From a virus, in the IMG/VR virus record IMGVR_UViG_3300037119_004713, positions 1 to 21,730 of that record: DNA of 21,730 nucleotides; one strand, 5' to 3'. The notes beneath the pieces were generated by a model. That model was not told where the DNA came from, did not search any database, and was given only the letters and a program-made list of their open reading frames with translations. Within the stretch, counting starts at the first letter, position 1. Each line of letters begins with the position of its first letter. This document shows positions 12,064 through 19,458 of the stretch, piece after piece. The position numbers were made by a program, and so were the translations under genes.

Positions 12064-13593
12064 ATGGCCGAACTGCTTTGCTCCCCCCAGGTAGCGTCTG
12101 GCCCCCTCGCGGACATGGGCTATGCTGAAGAGGTTTGCTACGGATTTGCTCCCGCTGTAGTTGCACTGAAAACTCTTCGCCGGCGTAGCACGACCCTAAC
12201 CTTGACGAAAGACTCCTACGACTCCGAGGAGGTCCGTTCCGACCGCATGGTGTCGGACAGCCGCCACGGCATGCGGCGCGCATCCGGCGATATCGTGACC
12301 GAGCTTTCGCCCGGGTCGCACGCCGACTGGCAACAGGCGCTCCTGGGTGGCGTGTGGGTGCAGCCCACCCCTATTGTCATGTCAACCACAACCATGACGT
12401 TCACGCCGCTTTCGGACGGATCGGTCCAGATCGAAGGCATCGGGATCGATTGGGCGACGCTCGGCTATCGCATCGGTGACACCCTCAAGATCACCGGTTC
12501 GGTGAATAACACCTACAATAACAAGATCTTCACCATCTTTTCCGTCCCGTTGACCAACCGCGTGTTTGCGTGGCCGTCGAGCCAGTTCACCGGCGTGGGC
12601 GCGGCGCCGCTGTCTGCCGGCACAATCTCCACCGGCGGCTCCCGCTGCCAGATGGGTAATATCTACCGGTCCTTCACGGTTGAGCGCGCCTTCACCGATA
12701 TCGGATCGTTTATCACCTTCAACGGGATTCGGCCCAACCAGATGGCGGTCGACCTTCCGCCGACCGGTATCGCAACCGCGACCTACTCAGTGATCGGCCA
12801 GGACGCCAATCCGATCTCGCGCGCGTCGATCGATGGTTTGGCGGAGATCGTGATCACCCAGGTTGGCGCCGGGACGCTGACCTTCAACGGTGCGACGAAG
12901 AAGATCACCAGGAGCAGTGGGTCCTGGATCACTGATGGGTTCACCGTCGGCAGCCGCGTGGTGTTCTCGGGAACCGGCATCACCGATGTCCAGAACCGGA
13001 ACCCGCGGACCATCACCAAAATCGACTCGGCGACCGTGATCACCGTTGCCTCGGCGATCCAGACGGGTGGCCCATACTCGGGCCCGTTCGAGATCCTGCG
13101 CGTCGGCCTGCCTGACTATACGCTGGTGAGTGATGAAGACGTGCTGGTGGCGGTCTCGGGCGTGCTTCTCAAGGACGGCACACCATGCGCGACGATCACC
13201 GGCATGAACTTCAGCATCGACAACCAGATGAGCGGTTCCGAGGTGGTCGGCGCCAACATCATCCCGACGGTGCTATATGGTATCCAGTGCGTGGTTTCCG
13301 GCACGATCACCGTCTTGTTCGACCGAGGTGGCCTGGGAGAAGCGCTCTACAACGCCTTTGACCTGGAACAGGACGATATTACCCTGATCATGCGGCTGGA
13401 CACCGCGGCCGGAGATGACGCGATCACCTTTACCTTCCCCCGCTGCAAGATCAACACAGGGTCGATCGGCGACGCGGTGGCGGAGGGCCTGCCGGTTTCG
13501 TGCGACTTCCGCGCACTGAAGCCGCATGCCGCCTTCCCGCTGGCGCCGGTCTCCCAGATCGTCATCAGCGACACGACGGTCCCGCCGGCCTGA
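12064..13593 (+). CDS. Major tail tube protein with two inserted beta domains
   Basis: 509 residues; AGGAGAGG (12049-12056) is 7 bases before the ATG. ADMGYAEEVCYGFAPAVVAL (about 16-35), then KTLRRRSTTLTLTKDSYDSE, EEVRSDRMVSDSRHGMRRAS and ELSPGSHADWQQALLGGVW match the start of the phage tail tube family (GYxEExxyGxxPAxpaxkxLRrtg ... S.EirsDRqv.dxrhG). Family members of about 300 residues lack two segments present here, about 110-195 (GYRIGDTLKITG, IFTIFSV) and about 262-345 (DGFTVGSRVVFSGTG, ITKIDSATVITVA), which resemble each other and look like inserted Ig/OB-type domains that would stand out from the tube. The C-terminus (CDFRALKPHAAFPLAPVSQI) is the usual final strand. It forms the inner tube through which DNA passes. 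Confidence 0.82.
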   Translation: MAELLCSPQVASGPLADMGYAEEVCYGFAPAVVALKTLRRRSTTLTLTKDSYDSEEVRSDRMVSDSRHGMRRASGDIVTELSPGSHADWQQALLGGVWVQPTPIVMSTTTMTFTPLSDGSVQIEGIGIDWATLGYRIGDTLKITGSVNNTYNNKIFTIFSVPLTNRVFAWPSSQFTGVGAAPLSAGTISTGGSRCQMGNIYRSFTVERAFTDIGSFITFNGIRPNQMAVDLPPTGIATATYSVIGQDANPISRASIDGLAEIVITQVGAGTLTFNGATKKITRSSGSWITDGFTVGSRVVFSGTGITDVQNRNPRTITKIDSATVITVASAIQTGGPYSGPFEILRVGLPDYTLVSDEDVLVAVSGVLLKDGTPCATITGMNFSIDNQMSGSEVVGANIIPTVLYGIQCVVSGTITVLFDRGGLGEALYNAFDLEQDDITLIMRLDTAAGDDAITFTFPRCKINTGSIGDAVAEGLPVSCDFRALKPHAAFPLAPVSQIVISDTTVPPA

Positions 13594-13620
13594 TCCCTTG
13601 CCGGCGGGTTTGCCGGCGGG
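13581..13620 (+). terminator. Hairpin at the end of the tail tube gene
   Basis: CCCGCCGGC (13581-13589) pairs with GCCGGCGGG at 13600-13608, or alternatively with a second identical GCCGGCGGG at 13612-13620. The stop codon TGA 13591-13593 is in the loop. Only GTTT follows the second copy region, so it may attenuate transcription and not fully stop it. Mutually exclusive pairings are possible. Confidence 0.5.
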
Positions 13621-13684
13621 TAGTGTTTAACACGGTGCAATCGACTTGCGCCGTGCGAAACCTCACCAAAAAGGGATCAGAATA

Positions 13685-14110
13685 GTGGACCTGAACGATT
13701 TCAAGGCCAATGACGAGCCGCAGTCGCTCGTGCTCGTGCATCCGGTAACGGGGGCGGACCTGACCGCCAACGGTGCGCCGATGACCCTGCACATCATCGG
13801 CCCGGACCACCCCACCATGCGGGCGCTTGAGCGCAAGGTGACCGATCGCCGACTCAAGCAGGCGTCGCGGACTAACCGCGTCGAAATCACCGCGCAGATG
13901 GTGGAAGAGGAACTGATGGAGCGGCTGGCAACGGCGATTGTCGGCTGGGAAAATATCTACGCCGGCGGCAAGCCGGTGGAATGGTCGCACGAAGAGGCTC
14001 GGCAGCTTGTACAGGACTATCCGGTCTTTCGGGAGCAGATCGCGCAGTGCTTTGGTGATCGCGGAAATTTTCTGGCGGCGGCTTCGGGGAAGACCTCGAA
14101 GCCGCTCTGA
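13685..14110 (+). CDS. Tail assembly chaperone (lambda gpG-like)
   Basis: 141 residues from GTG 13685, preceded by AAGGGATCA. The start LNDFKANDEPQSLVLVHPVT (after an initial VD), then DLTANGAPMTLHIIGPDHPT, ALERKVTDRRLKQASR, TAQMVEEELMERLATAIVGW and EEARQLVQDYPVFREQIAQC followed by DRGNF follow the chaperone pattern of siphophages, in which the protein coats the tape measure before tube assembly. The order tube, chaperone, tape measure is standard. Near its 3' end is the heptamer AAATTTT, which allows a fraction of ribosomes to move into the -1 frame and make a 272-residue extended form. Confidence 0.78.
   Translation: MDLNDFKANDEPQSLVLVHPVTGADLTANGAPMTLHIIGPDHPTMRALERKVTDRRLKQASRTNRVEITAQMVEEELMERLATAIVGWENIYAGGKPVEWSHEEARQLVQDYPVFREQIAQCFGDRGNFLAAASGKTSKPL
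14065..14071 (+). promoter_or_regulatory. Programmed -1 frameshift site (slippery heptamer)
   Basis: In the chaperone frame the codons are GGA AAT TTT CTG, so the heptamer reads A AAT TTT, which fits X XXY YYZ. The -1 frame is open from 14059, just after its TGA at 14056-14058, and continues to 14502. The window between these two stops is 14059-14110, and the heptamer is in it. GC-rich sequence follows (CTGGCGGCGGCTTCGG), which could form a stimulatory structure. Confidence 0.72.
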
Positions 14111-14502
14111 GGGGCGCTGTCCGCGCCCAGTTCGACTTGGGGCAGACATGGGAAGATGGGCGCACGCTGAGAGAGCACCTGGAAGCGGCGGAGGCCGCCA
14201 CCGGGCGCGTGCCGGAGCGTCTGCAGACGCCGCCCCTGCCCGCGTGCTTCGAGCGTCACCTGAGGATCTGGGGCGACTTGCACCGGCGGCGGCGGGCCAC
14301 CGACATGGGTGGGCTCCTGCCGTTCTCCTGGGAGGCGATGGCCGCTTACTGTCAGGTGACCGGGGAGGTGCTAGGCCGGGCCGACGTCCGGATTGTGGAG
14401 TCGATCGAAGAGGAGTTTTTCGAGGCGCGCGCGGCCGGCGAGGAGCGGCGGACGAAGACGGAAGAGCGGCGCGCGGCGAGCAAGGGCGTAGCGAGGCGGT
14501 AG
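14065..14502 (+). CDS. Frameshift extension of the tail assembly chaperone (gpGT-like T part)
   Basis: After the slip the product reads on in the -1 frame as SGGGFGEDLEAALRGAVRAQ, then FDLGQTWEDGRTLREHLEAA, ATGRVPERLQTPPLPACFER, RATDMGGLLPFSWEAMAAYC and a charged C-terminus (EEFFEARAAGEERRTKTEER). The frame has no ATG; the only conventional starts are a TTG at 14137 and later codons, with no ribosome binding site, whereas the residues before 14137 already look coding. This is the usual situation of lambda gpGT-type extensions, made at a low ratio and needed for tail assembly. The full G-T product would have 272 residues (129 + 143). Confidence 0.68.
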   Translation, partial: KFSGGGFGEDLEAALRGAVRAQFDLGQTWEDGRTLREHLEAAEAATGRVPERLQTPPLPACFERHLRIWGDLHRRRRATDMGGLLPFSWEAMAAYCQVTGEVLGRADVRIVESIEEEFFEARAAGEERRTKTEERRAASKGVARR

Positions 14503-14509
14503 CGGGGCT

Positions 14510-14746
14510 ATGAAGCGGGTAGGGATCATGACATGTGCGGACTGCGGAAAGGAGGCGCTAATTTACGCCAGTGGCCGCTGCCGCACATGTTATCAGGTCT
14601 GGCGCCGAGGGAAATTTACGGCGGCGGCGGGGGCGGACTGTATCGGGATTAATGGAAAGTCGAAATATCTAGGTATATTTGATACGACTGATGAAGCGAG
14701 GCTGGCATACTTAGACGCAGCTAACGAATATGGGATCGTTACTTAG
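14510..14746 (+). CDS. Remnant of a zinc-finger/AP2 homing-endonuclease-type gene
   Basis: 78 residues from ATG 14510 (ATG 14528 is an alternative). Residues 9-27 have CADC and CRTC (C9, C12, C24, C27) followed by YQVWRRGKF, which resembles the finger at the N-terminus of phage HNH endonucleases (CxxC...YxxGxCxxCYxxWRR). Residues about 46-73 (INGKSKYLGIFDTTDEARLA then YLDAANEYG) are the second half of an AP2 DNA-binding domain (NGKRKYLGxFDTxEEAaxAYdxAAxE). The HNH nuclease and the first AP2 strands are missing between them. Base composition is lower in GC than the neighbours, and the gene sits between chaperone and tape measure, a common insertion place. It is either an internal-deletion relic or a small DNA-binding protein; no nuclease motif remains. 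Confidence 0.62.
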   Translation: MKRVGIMTCADCGKEALIYASGRCRTCYQVWRRGKFTAAAGADCIGINGKSKYLGIFDTTDEARLAYLDAANEYGIVT

Positions 14747-17700
14747 ATGGCGAACCAGATTTCTTTAGGTGTGGAAGTAGATAGCTCAGACGTCAAGTCG
14801 GGCGAGGCCGCCTTCGCCCGACTGACCAAGCAGTTGCACGCCACCCAAACCGAACTCGACCGGCTAGCGAAATCGTCGGCCGGCGCCGACGCGGAGATCC
14901 GGCGCGCCGCTAAATCCCAGAGTTCGCTGGACGCTGCGGGGAAATCCGCAGCGGCACAGGTGACACGCCTTAACGGGGCGCTATCCAGCACCGCGAGCCT
15001 TGCGCGCGCCGTCCAGGGGGCGTTCGCGGCCTTCGTGGGAGCTGGTTTCGTCCGGAGCCTCATGGACACGACCACACAACTTCAGCAGATTAACCAGACA
15101 TTCGAGTTTGTAGCTGGCTCCGCCGCGGGCGCGCGGCAGGAAATGGACTATGTCACCAAGACCGCCGAGGCTCTCGGTCAAGGTATCCTGTCCTCCGCCA
15201 ACGCGTATTCCGGCCTTCTCGTTGCCGCCAATGCGTCGAACATTTCACTGGAGGACACGCGCAACCTCTACGAGGGTTTGTCGTCGGCCGCGACCGTCCT
15301 TAATATGAACCAATACCAGTTGGAAGGCGCGATGAACGCCGTCCAACAGATGATGTCCAAGGGCGTGGTACAGGCCGAAGAGTTGCGCGGACAACTGGGC
15401 GAACGGCTAAAGGGCGCGTTCAACCTGGCTGCAAAAAGCATGGGGATGGATGTTAAGGAACTGAGCAAACAGCTGCAACTCGGGAATATCTCTACCGCAC
15501 GTTTTGTCGCCGCTTTCGGTCCGTATTTACAGAAAATATTTGAGGAACGAGCTAAAAATATTCAGAGTACTACCAAGTCGATGAATGCACTCGATAATGC
15601 CATGCTGCATTTACGCGAGTCGGTAATAAAGGGCGGTTTCCAAGAAGCGCTTACCACAGTACTGGACATCCTGACCGGCATTGCGTCGTCCCAAGAAGCG
15701 ATCAGTGTCGCACAGGGTCTTGGCAGCGCCTTCAAGTTTATGGCCACCCACGGCGAAGCGGCGGCGATGACGCTCGGCCTGATCGCCAGGGCGTTCTTCG
15801 GGCTTCCCGGGCTAATCGCCGGCGGCGCCGCGGCGCTGTTGCTCTTCACCCAGCGGACGGTGGAGGTCGGCGCCGAGCACGTCAAGATCGGGGCGATCAT
15901 CTCGGCGTTCTGGACCGCCACCGTCAACAGCGCGCAAGCCGCCGGCGAGCTAGTCGCGGCGGTCTGGGATTTTATCGCGGAGTCGGCAGCAGTGGTTCCG
16001 ACCCGGCTTGCGCTGCGCTGGGCGGAGGTAAAAGGCGACTTTGCCAGCCTCGTGAAGTGGCTCACCGACAAGTGGGCGTCACTCATGACGATGCTGTCAG
16101 AGGGCGCCGCCAAGGTTCCGTTTTTTGGCGAATTAGCGGATTCACTGGCGAAAAACGCCCAGGGCGCGAAGAACTTTTCGGCCGAAATGACGGCAATGAT
16201 GAAGGATGCCGACGCAGCCGCCGACGCCGCGACGGCGGGGCTGGCGAAACAGGAGGCGGCGCGGGGCGCCGTCAGTGCGGCATATCAGAAATTCATGGCG
16301 CTGGACGCCAATGCCACACTGGCCAACGCTGCCGCGACCGCAGAAGCCAACCAGCGTGAAGAAAATGCCCGGATGGAAAAACTCGACGGGCTGAAGAAGA
16401 TGGTCGGGGCAACCGACGAACTCACGGGTTCAACGGGTGCGCTGGCCGACGCAACCACCAAAGCCGGCGGTGCCGCCAAAAAGCAAGCCGACGAACTGGC
16501 TGGCGCGAAGAAAGTCCTGGAGGAATTCAAACTCGCCAACCAACGGGCCCGCGAGGCGCTGACGGCAGGGATCACGACTGACCGCGATAACGCGATCGCC
16601 GAAGGGGTGCAGAAGCTTCAGGACGCGCTACACGGCACGAACACGTCGATGGAGCAATTCCTGAAAACGGCCGGCTACACGCGCGAGCAATTCGAGGCGA
16701 TGCTCGGCAATACGCATGACATGACCGCGCAGCTCTCCAAGCAGGCTGACTTGGTCGGGTCCATTGCCGAAGGGCTCAAGAGCTTCCAGACGGGTGATCT
16801 TGCCGGCGGCGGGACCAGCATCGTTCAGGGCTTGTCCGATGCGCTTTTCGGCGAACAGATGAAAAACGCCTTCGATGATCTCGCCACCAAGCTGGCGAAC
16901 GGGATCAAGGGCGCGCTGGGCAAGAGCGGATTGCTGAGCGGGAATGCGCAAATGACTTCCGCGGTAGGAAGCGGGATCGCTACCGCGGCCATCGGTGGTA
17001 TGAATGAGGACGCATCCACAGTAGGCGCCGGCATCGGGCAGGCGGCGGGCGCCGTGCTTGGGAGTTTCATTCCCGGGGTCGGCACCGCGATCGGCAGCGT
17101 CCTGGGTGCCCTTGCCGGCGGTGGCATCGCTAAAGCCCTCAGCGGCGGCTCGGACTTCAAGCGCGCCAGCGGCGTCGCCTTCGAAGGCACCCCATACGAG
17201 CGCAGCGTTCGGACCAGCGACACCGTGAAGGTCGGCCGACAGGATCTTGCACTGGAGGGCCGCTTCGCCTTCCAGGCGGTCAAGGACATCCTGGGCGACT
17301 TCCAGGGCGCGCTGACCGATTATGTCAAGAGCACCGGCGGGACGGTGGCGGCCGGAACCAAGCTGGTGGTCGATCAGGCCGCGGCGCTCAAAGCGATTAC
17401 CGGCGCGGTCAACGAAAAAGGCATCAAGGGGACTGGAAAAGAAGGCAAGGAAGCCGGCGAGAGGATCCAGGCGAGGGTAGCGGAGATCATGGCCATCGCC
17501 GGGCTGATCGTCCAGAAGGCCGAGCCGCAACTCACCGAGGCGCAGCGGCTATGGCGCGAGGCGCAAAAGAAGTTCTCCGACGAGAACGTGGCGATCCTGC
17601 GCGATTTGGGCTTCAGCGCAGCCCAAATCGCCAAAGCGCAGCAGGCGGTCAGGGCCGATATCGTGAACGCCTTCGACCAGGAAATGGCCGGCGCGTTGAT

Positions 17701-18766
17701 CGACACCGGTCGCGCTACCAAACAGCAACTCGACCTCTGGAAGCAAATCGAACTGAAGGCGCTGCACGACCGCCGCGCCCAGTCACTCGCGACCGCCAAA
17801 GAGATCGGCGCCAACGTCGATCTGGTGCTGGCGAACTTCGCCGGCCAGCGGGCCGAGATCGTGGAAAAGTGGAAGGAGATGGTCGACGCGCTGGCACCGC
17901 CGATCGAAGCGAAAATCACCAACCGCGAGCGCTTGGATTTCGCGGATTCGATCCTCGACCAGCTGACGACCATCAACAAGGGTGCTGCCGCTTCGCGCTC
18001 GGCGATTCAGCATTGGTATATGGTTCAGGTGGCGATCGCGAAAGACAACCGGATCCAGATGATCGCGGAGGCGAGGCGGCTGGGCCTGTCCGTGCTGGAC
18101 GTCAACCGGCTGTATAATCAGCAGATTGTCGAGATCAATAAGGCGCGCGACGATCTTCTGACCGCCAAGGCACGCGAGGCCGCCCAGGCGCAGGTGGCGG
18201 CGGTGACTGACCTCCTGGGCAAGCTGAACGACCGGATGAAGGATCTAGTCAGCCAACGCAGCGACGTCATGCAGGAACTGACGAAGCGGGCCAACGAAGC
18301 CCGGCAGGCCGAAGAGGCGCTGGCCGACGCGCGCAAGGGGCTCGCGGTGTCGACGCTGGCGCCGGGGGGGCCGCTGGATGTCTTCAAGGCGCTGCAGGCG
18401 CAGTTCAACGAGTCGGTGGCCACGGCGAAGACCGGCGATGCCGGCGCCGCTAGCGATGCCGGCCGGCTGGCCCAACAGTTGCTCGAAGCCGGCCGAAACG
18501 TTTACGGCTCCAGCACCGGCTATGCCAGCCTCTTCAAGCAGGTGAACACCTCGCTGACCGGGGTGCAGGGCGTCTTCGACAAAGAGGCCGACCGCATCGA
18601 GGCGGTGCTGGACAAGGAAACCTTTGCCGACGTCACCGAAAAGAGCACGACCGCGCTTCTCAAGGCGCTGGGATCGATCGATGCCACGATGGACCGGGTG
18701 CAAAAGTCTATCGACGCACAGACAGCTAAACTAACTACGGCGCAACAAAAGTCTAAGGTGGCATAA
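14747..18766 (+). CDS. Tail tape measure protein
   Basis: 1339 residues, starting directly after the preceding TAG. It is the longest gene of the window, as expected for the protein that sets tail length. Residues about 75-270 are the tape measure N-terminal domain (SLMDTTTQLQQINQTFEFVA, then NAYSGLLVAANASNISLEDT, NQYQLEGAMNAVQQMMSKGV, VQAEELRGQLGERLKGAF). A hydrophobic segment (TLGLIARAFFGLPGLIAGGA) lies near 343-363, and a Gly/Ala-rich one (AIGGMNEDASTVGAGIGQAA through GALAGGGIAKAL) near 745-800. Long Ala/Glu/Lys helical stretches cover the rest, with a coiled coil near the C-terminus (about 1140-1220). The first codons and the region 15480-15650 are less GC-rich than the rest. By the usual 1.5 angstrom per residue rule of thumb the tail would be near 200 nm. 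Confidence 0.92.
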   Translation: MANQISLGVEVDSSDVKSGEAAFARLTKQLHATQTELDRLAKSSAGADAEIRRAAKSQSSLDAAGKSAAAQVTRLNGALSSTASLARAVQGAFAAFVGAGFVRSLMDTTTQLQQINQTFEFVAGSAAGARQEMDYVTKTAEALGQGILSSANAYSGLLVAANASNISLEDTRNLYEGLSSAATVLNMNQYQLEGAMNAVQQMMSKGVVQAEELRGQLGERLKGAFNLAAKSMGMDVKELSKQLQLGNISTARFVAAFGPYLQKIFEERAKNIQSTTKSMNALDNAMLHLRESVIKGGFQEALTTVLDILTGIASSQEAISVAQGLGSAFKFMATHGEAAAMTLGLIARAFFGLPGLIAGGAAALLLFTQRTVEVGAEHVKIGAIISAFWTATVNSAQAAGELVAAVWDFIAESAAVVPTRLALRWAEVKGDFASLVKWLTDKWASLMTMLSEGAAKVPFFGELADSLAKNAQGAKNFSAEMTAMMKDADAAADAATAGLAKQEAARGAVSAAYQKFMALDANATLANAAATAEANQREENARMEKLDGLKKMVGATDELTGSTGALADATTKAGGAAKKQADELAGAKKVLEEFKLANQRAREALTAGITTDRDNAIAEGVQKLQDALHGTNTSMEQFLKTAGYTREQFEAMLGNTHDMTAQLSKQADLVGSIAEGLKSFQTGDLAGGGTSIVQGLSDALFGEQMKNAFDDLATKLANGIKGALGKSGLLSGNAQMTSAVGSGIATAAIGGMNEDASTVGAGIGQAAGAVLGSFIPGVGTAIGSVLGALAGGGIAKALSGGSDFKRASGVAFEGTPYERSVRTSDTVKVGRQDLALEGRFAFQAVKDILGDFQGALTDYVKSTGGTVAAGTKLVVDQAAALKAITGAVNEKGIKGTGKEGKEAGERIQARVAEIMAIAGLIVQKAEPQLTEAQRLWREAQKKFSDENVAILRDLGFSAAQIAKAQQAVRADIVNAFDQEMAGALIDTGRATKQQLDLWKQIELKALHDRRAQSLATAKEIGANVDLVLANFAGQRAEIVEKWKEMVDALAPPIEAKITNRERLDFADSILDQLTTINKGAAASRSAIQHWYMVQVAIAKDNRIQMIAEARRLGLSVLDVNRLYNQQIVEINKARDDLLTAKAREAAQAQVAAVTDLLGKLNDRMKDLVSQRSDVMQELTKRANEARQAEEALADARKGLAVSTLAPGGPLDVFKALQAQFNESVATAKTGDAGAASDAGRLAQQLLEAGRNVYGSSTGYASLFKQVNTSLTGVQGVFDKEADRIEAVLDKETFADVTEKSTTALLKALGSIDATMDRVQKSIDAQTAKLTTAQQKSKVA

Positions 18767-18808
18767 TACTACCTACTAACTAGCTAAACACATACAGGAG
18801 AAGAGACT

Positions 18809-19216
18809 ATGACTTTGCAATACTCGATCGCAGTAAATAACGCCCGCTTGGACGCCGTCGAAAGCACCACTGGTGCTTCGGCGGTGATGAAGATCCGGAC
18901 CGGGGCGCCGCCGGCCAACTTGGCGACCGCCGACTCCGGCAGCGTGCTGGCGACGCTCAGCCTGCCGTCCGACTGGATGAGCGCCGCCGCCTCGGCGGTT
19001 AAGGCCCTCTTGGGGACATGGCAGGACTTGTCGGCTGATGCCGCCGGCAGCGCCGGCCACTTCCGGATCTATGCCACGGATGGCACCACCAAGCACATCC
19101 AAGGCACGATCACGGCGACGGGCGGCGGCGGCGACATGACCGTCGACAACGTCGTGTTCGCCGCGGCGCAACCGTTCTCCGTTACCTCTTTCACGCTCAC
19201 CGCAGGGAACCAGTAA
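18809..19216 (+). CDS. Tail-region structural protein, conserved in phages
   Basis: 135 residues. AGGAGAAGAG precedes ATG 18809. IAVNNARLDAVESTTGASAV, then MKIRTGAPPANLATADSGSV, TLSLPSDWMSAAAS, GTWQDLSADAAGSAGHFRIY and PFSVTSFTLTAGNQ match a common phage family (LrxyTGxpPAnxAaadtGtlLaei.LPsDWmaaa ... SFTLTaGN). All-beta; found next to tape measure or fibre genes. The 42-base gap before it is AT-rich and contains short CTA/TAG repeats. Confidence 0.7.
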   Translation: MTLQYSIAVNNARLDAVESTTGASAVMKIRTGAPPANLATADSGSVLATLSLPSDWMSAAASAVKALLGTWQDLSADAAGSAGHFRIYATDGTTKHIQGTITATGGGGDMTVDNVVFAAAQPFSVTSFTLTAGNQ

Positions 19217-19217
19217 C

Positions 19218-19430
19218 ATGGCCAAGGCCGACACGGATTATCTCGAATTCCGGAACATCCGCCATACCGAGCGCATGCTGGCCACGGCGGATGACTACAC
19301 CGTCACCGGCGTTCGGTTGGAGTCGAAGAAAGACGCCAACGAGCCCGGCATGGTGGTGACCTTCACCAGGGAAGAGGCGCCGTCCATCATCAAGGTAATC
19401 AAGGAGGTTCTGGCTAAGCGGGGAAAGTGA
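19218..19430 (+). CDS. Small tail-region protein, unknown
   Basis: 70 residues, starting one base after the preceding TAA. DTDYLEFRNIRHTERMLATA and VRLESKKDANEPGMVVTFTR followed by EEAPSIIKVIKEVLAKRGK give a small alpha/beta protein with a basic C-terminus. Tight spacing with its neighbours indicates one transcript. No family recognised. Confidence 0.6.
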   Translation: MAKADTDYLEFRNIRHTERMLATADDYTVTGVRLESKKDANEPGMVVTFTREEAPSIIKVIKEVLAKRGK

Positions 19431-19458
19431 TGCGCATAAACGCCAAAAGGGCGTGTAA

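Noticed and set aside
14137-14502. Independent gene starting at TTG 14137
   Set aside because: No ribosome binding site, and the frame is already coding-like upstream of the TTG, reaching back to the slippery heptamer in the chaperone gene.
16628-17530. Leftward frame of 300 residues inside the tape measure gene
   Set aside because: Shadow of a GC-rich coding sequence. The sense strand gives a coherent tape measure protein over its whole length.
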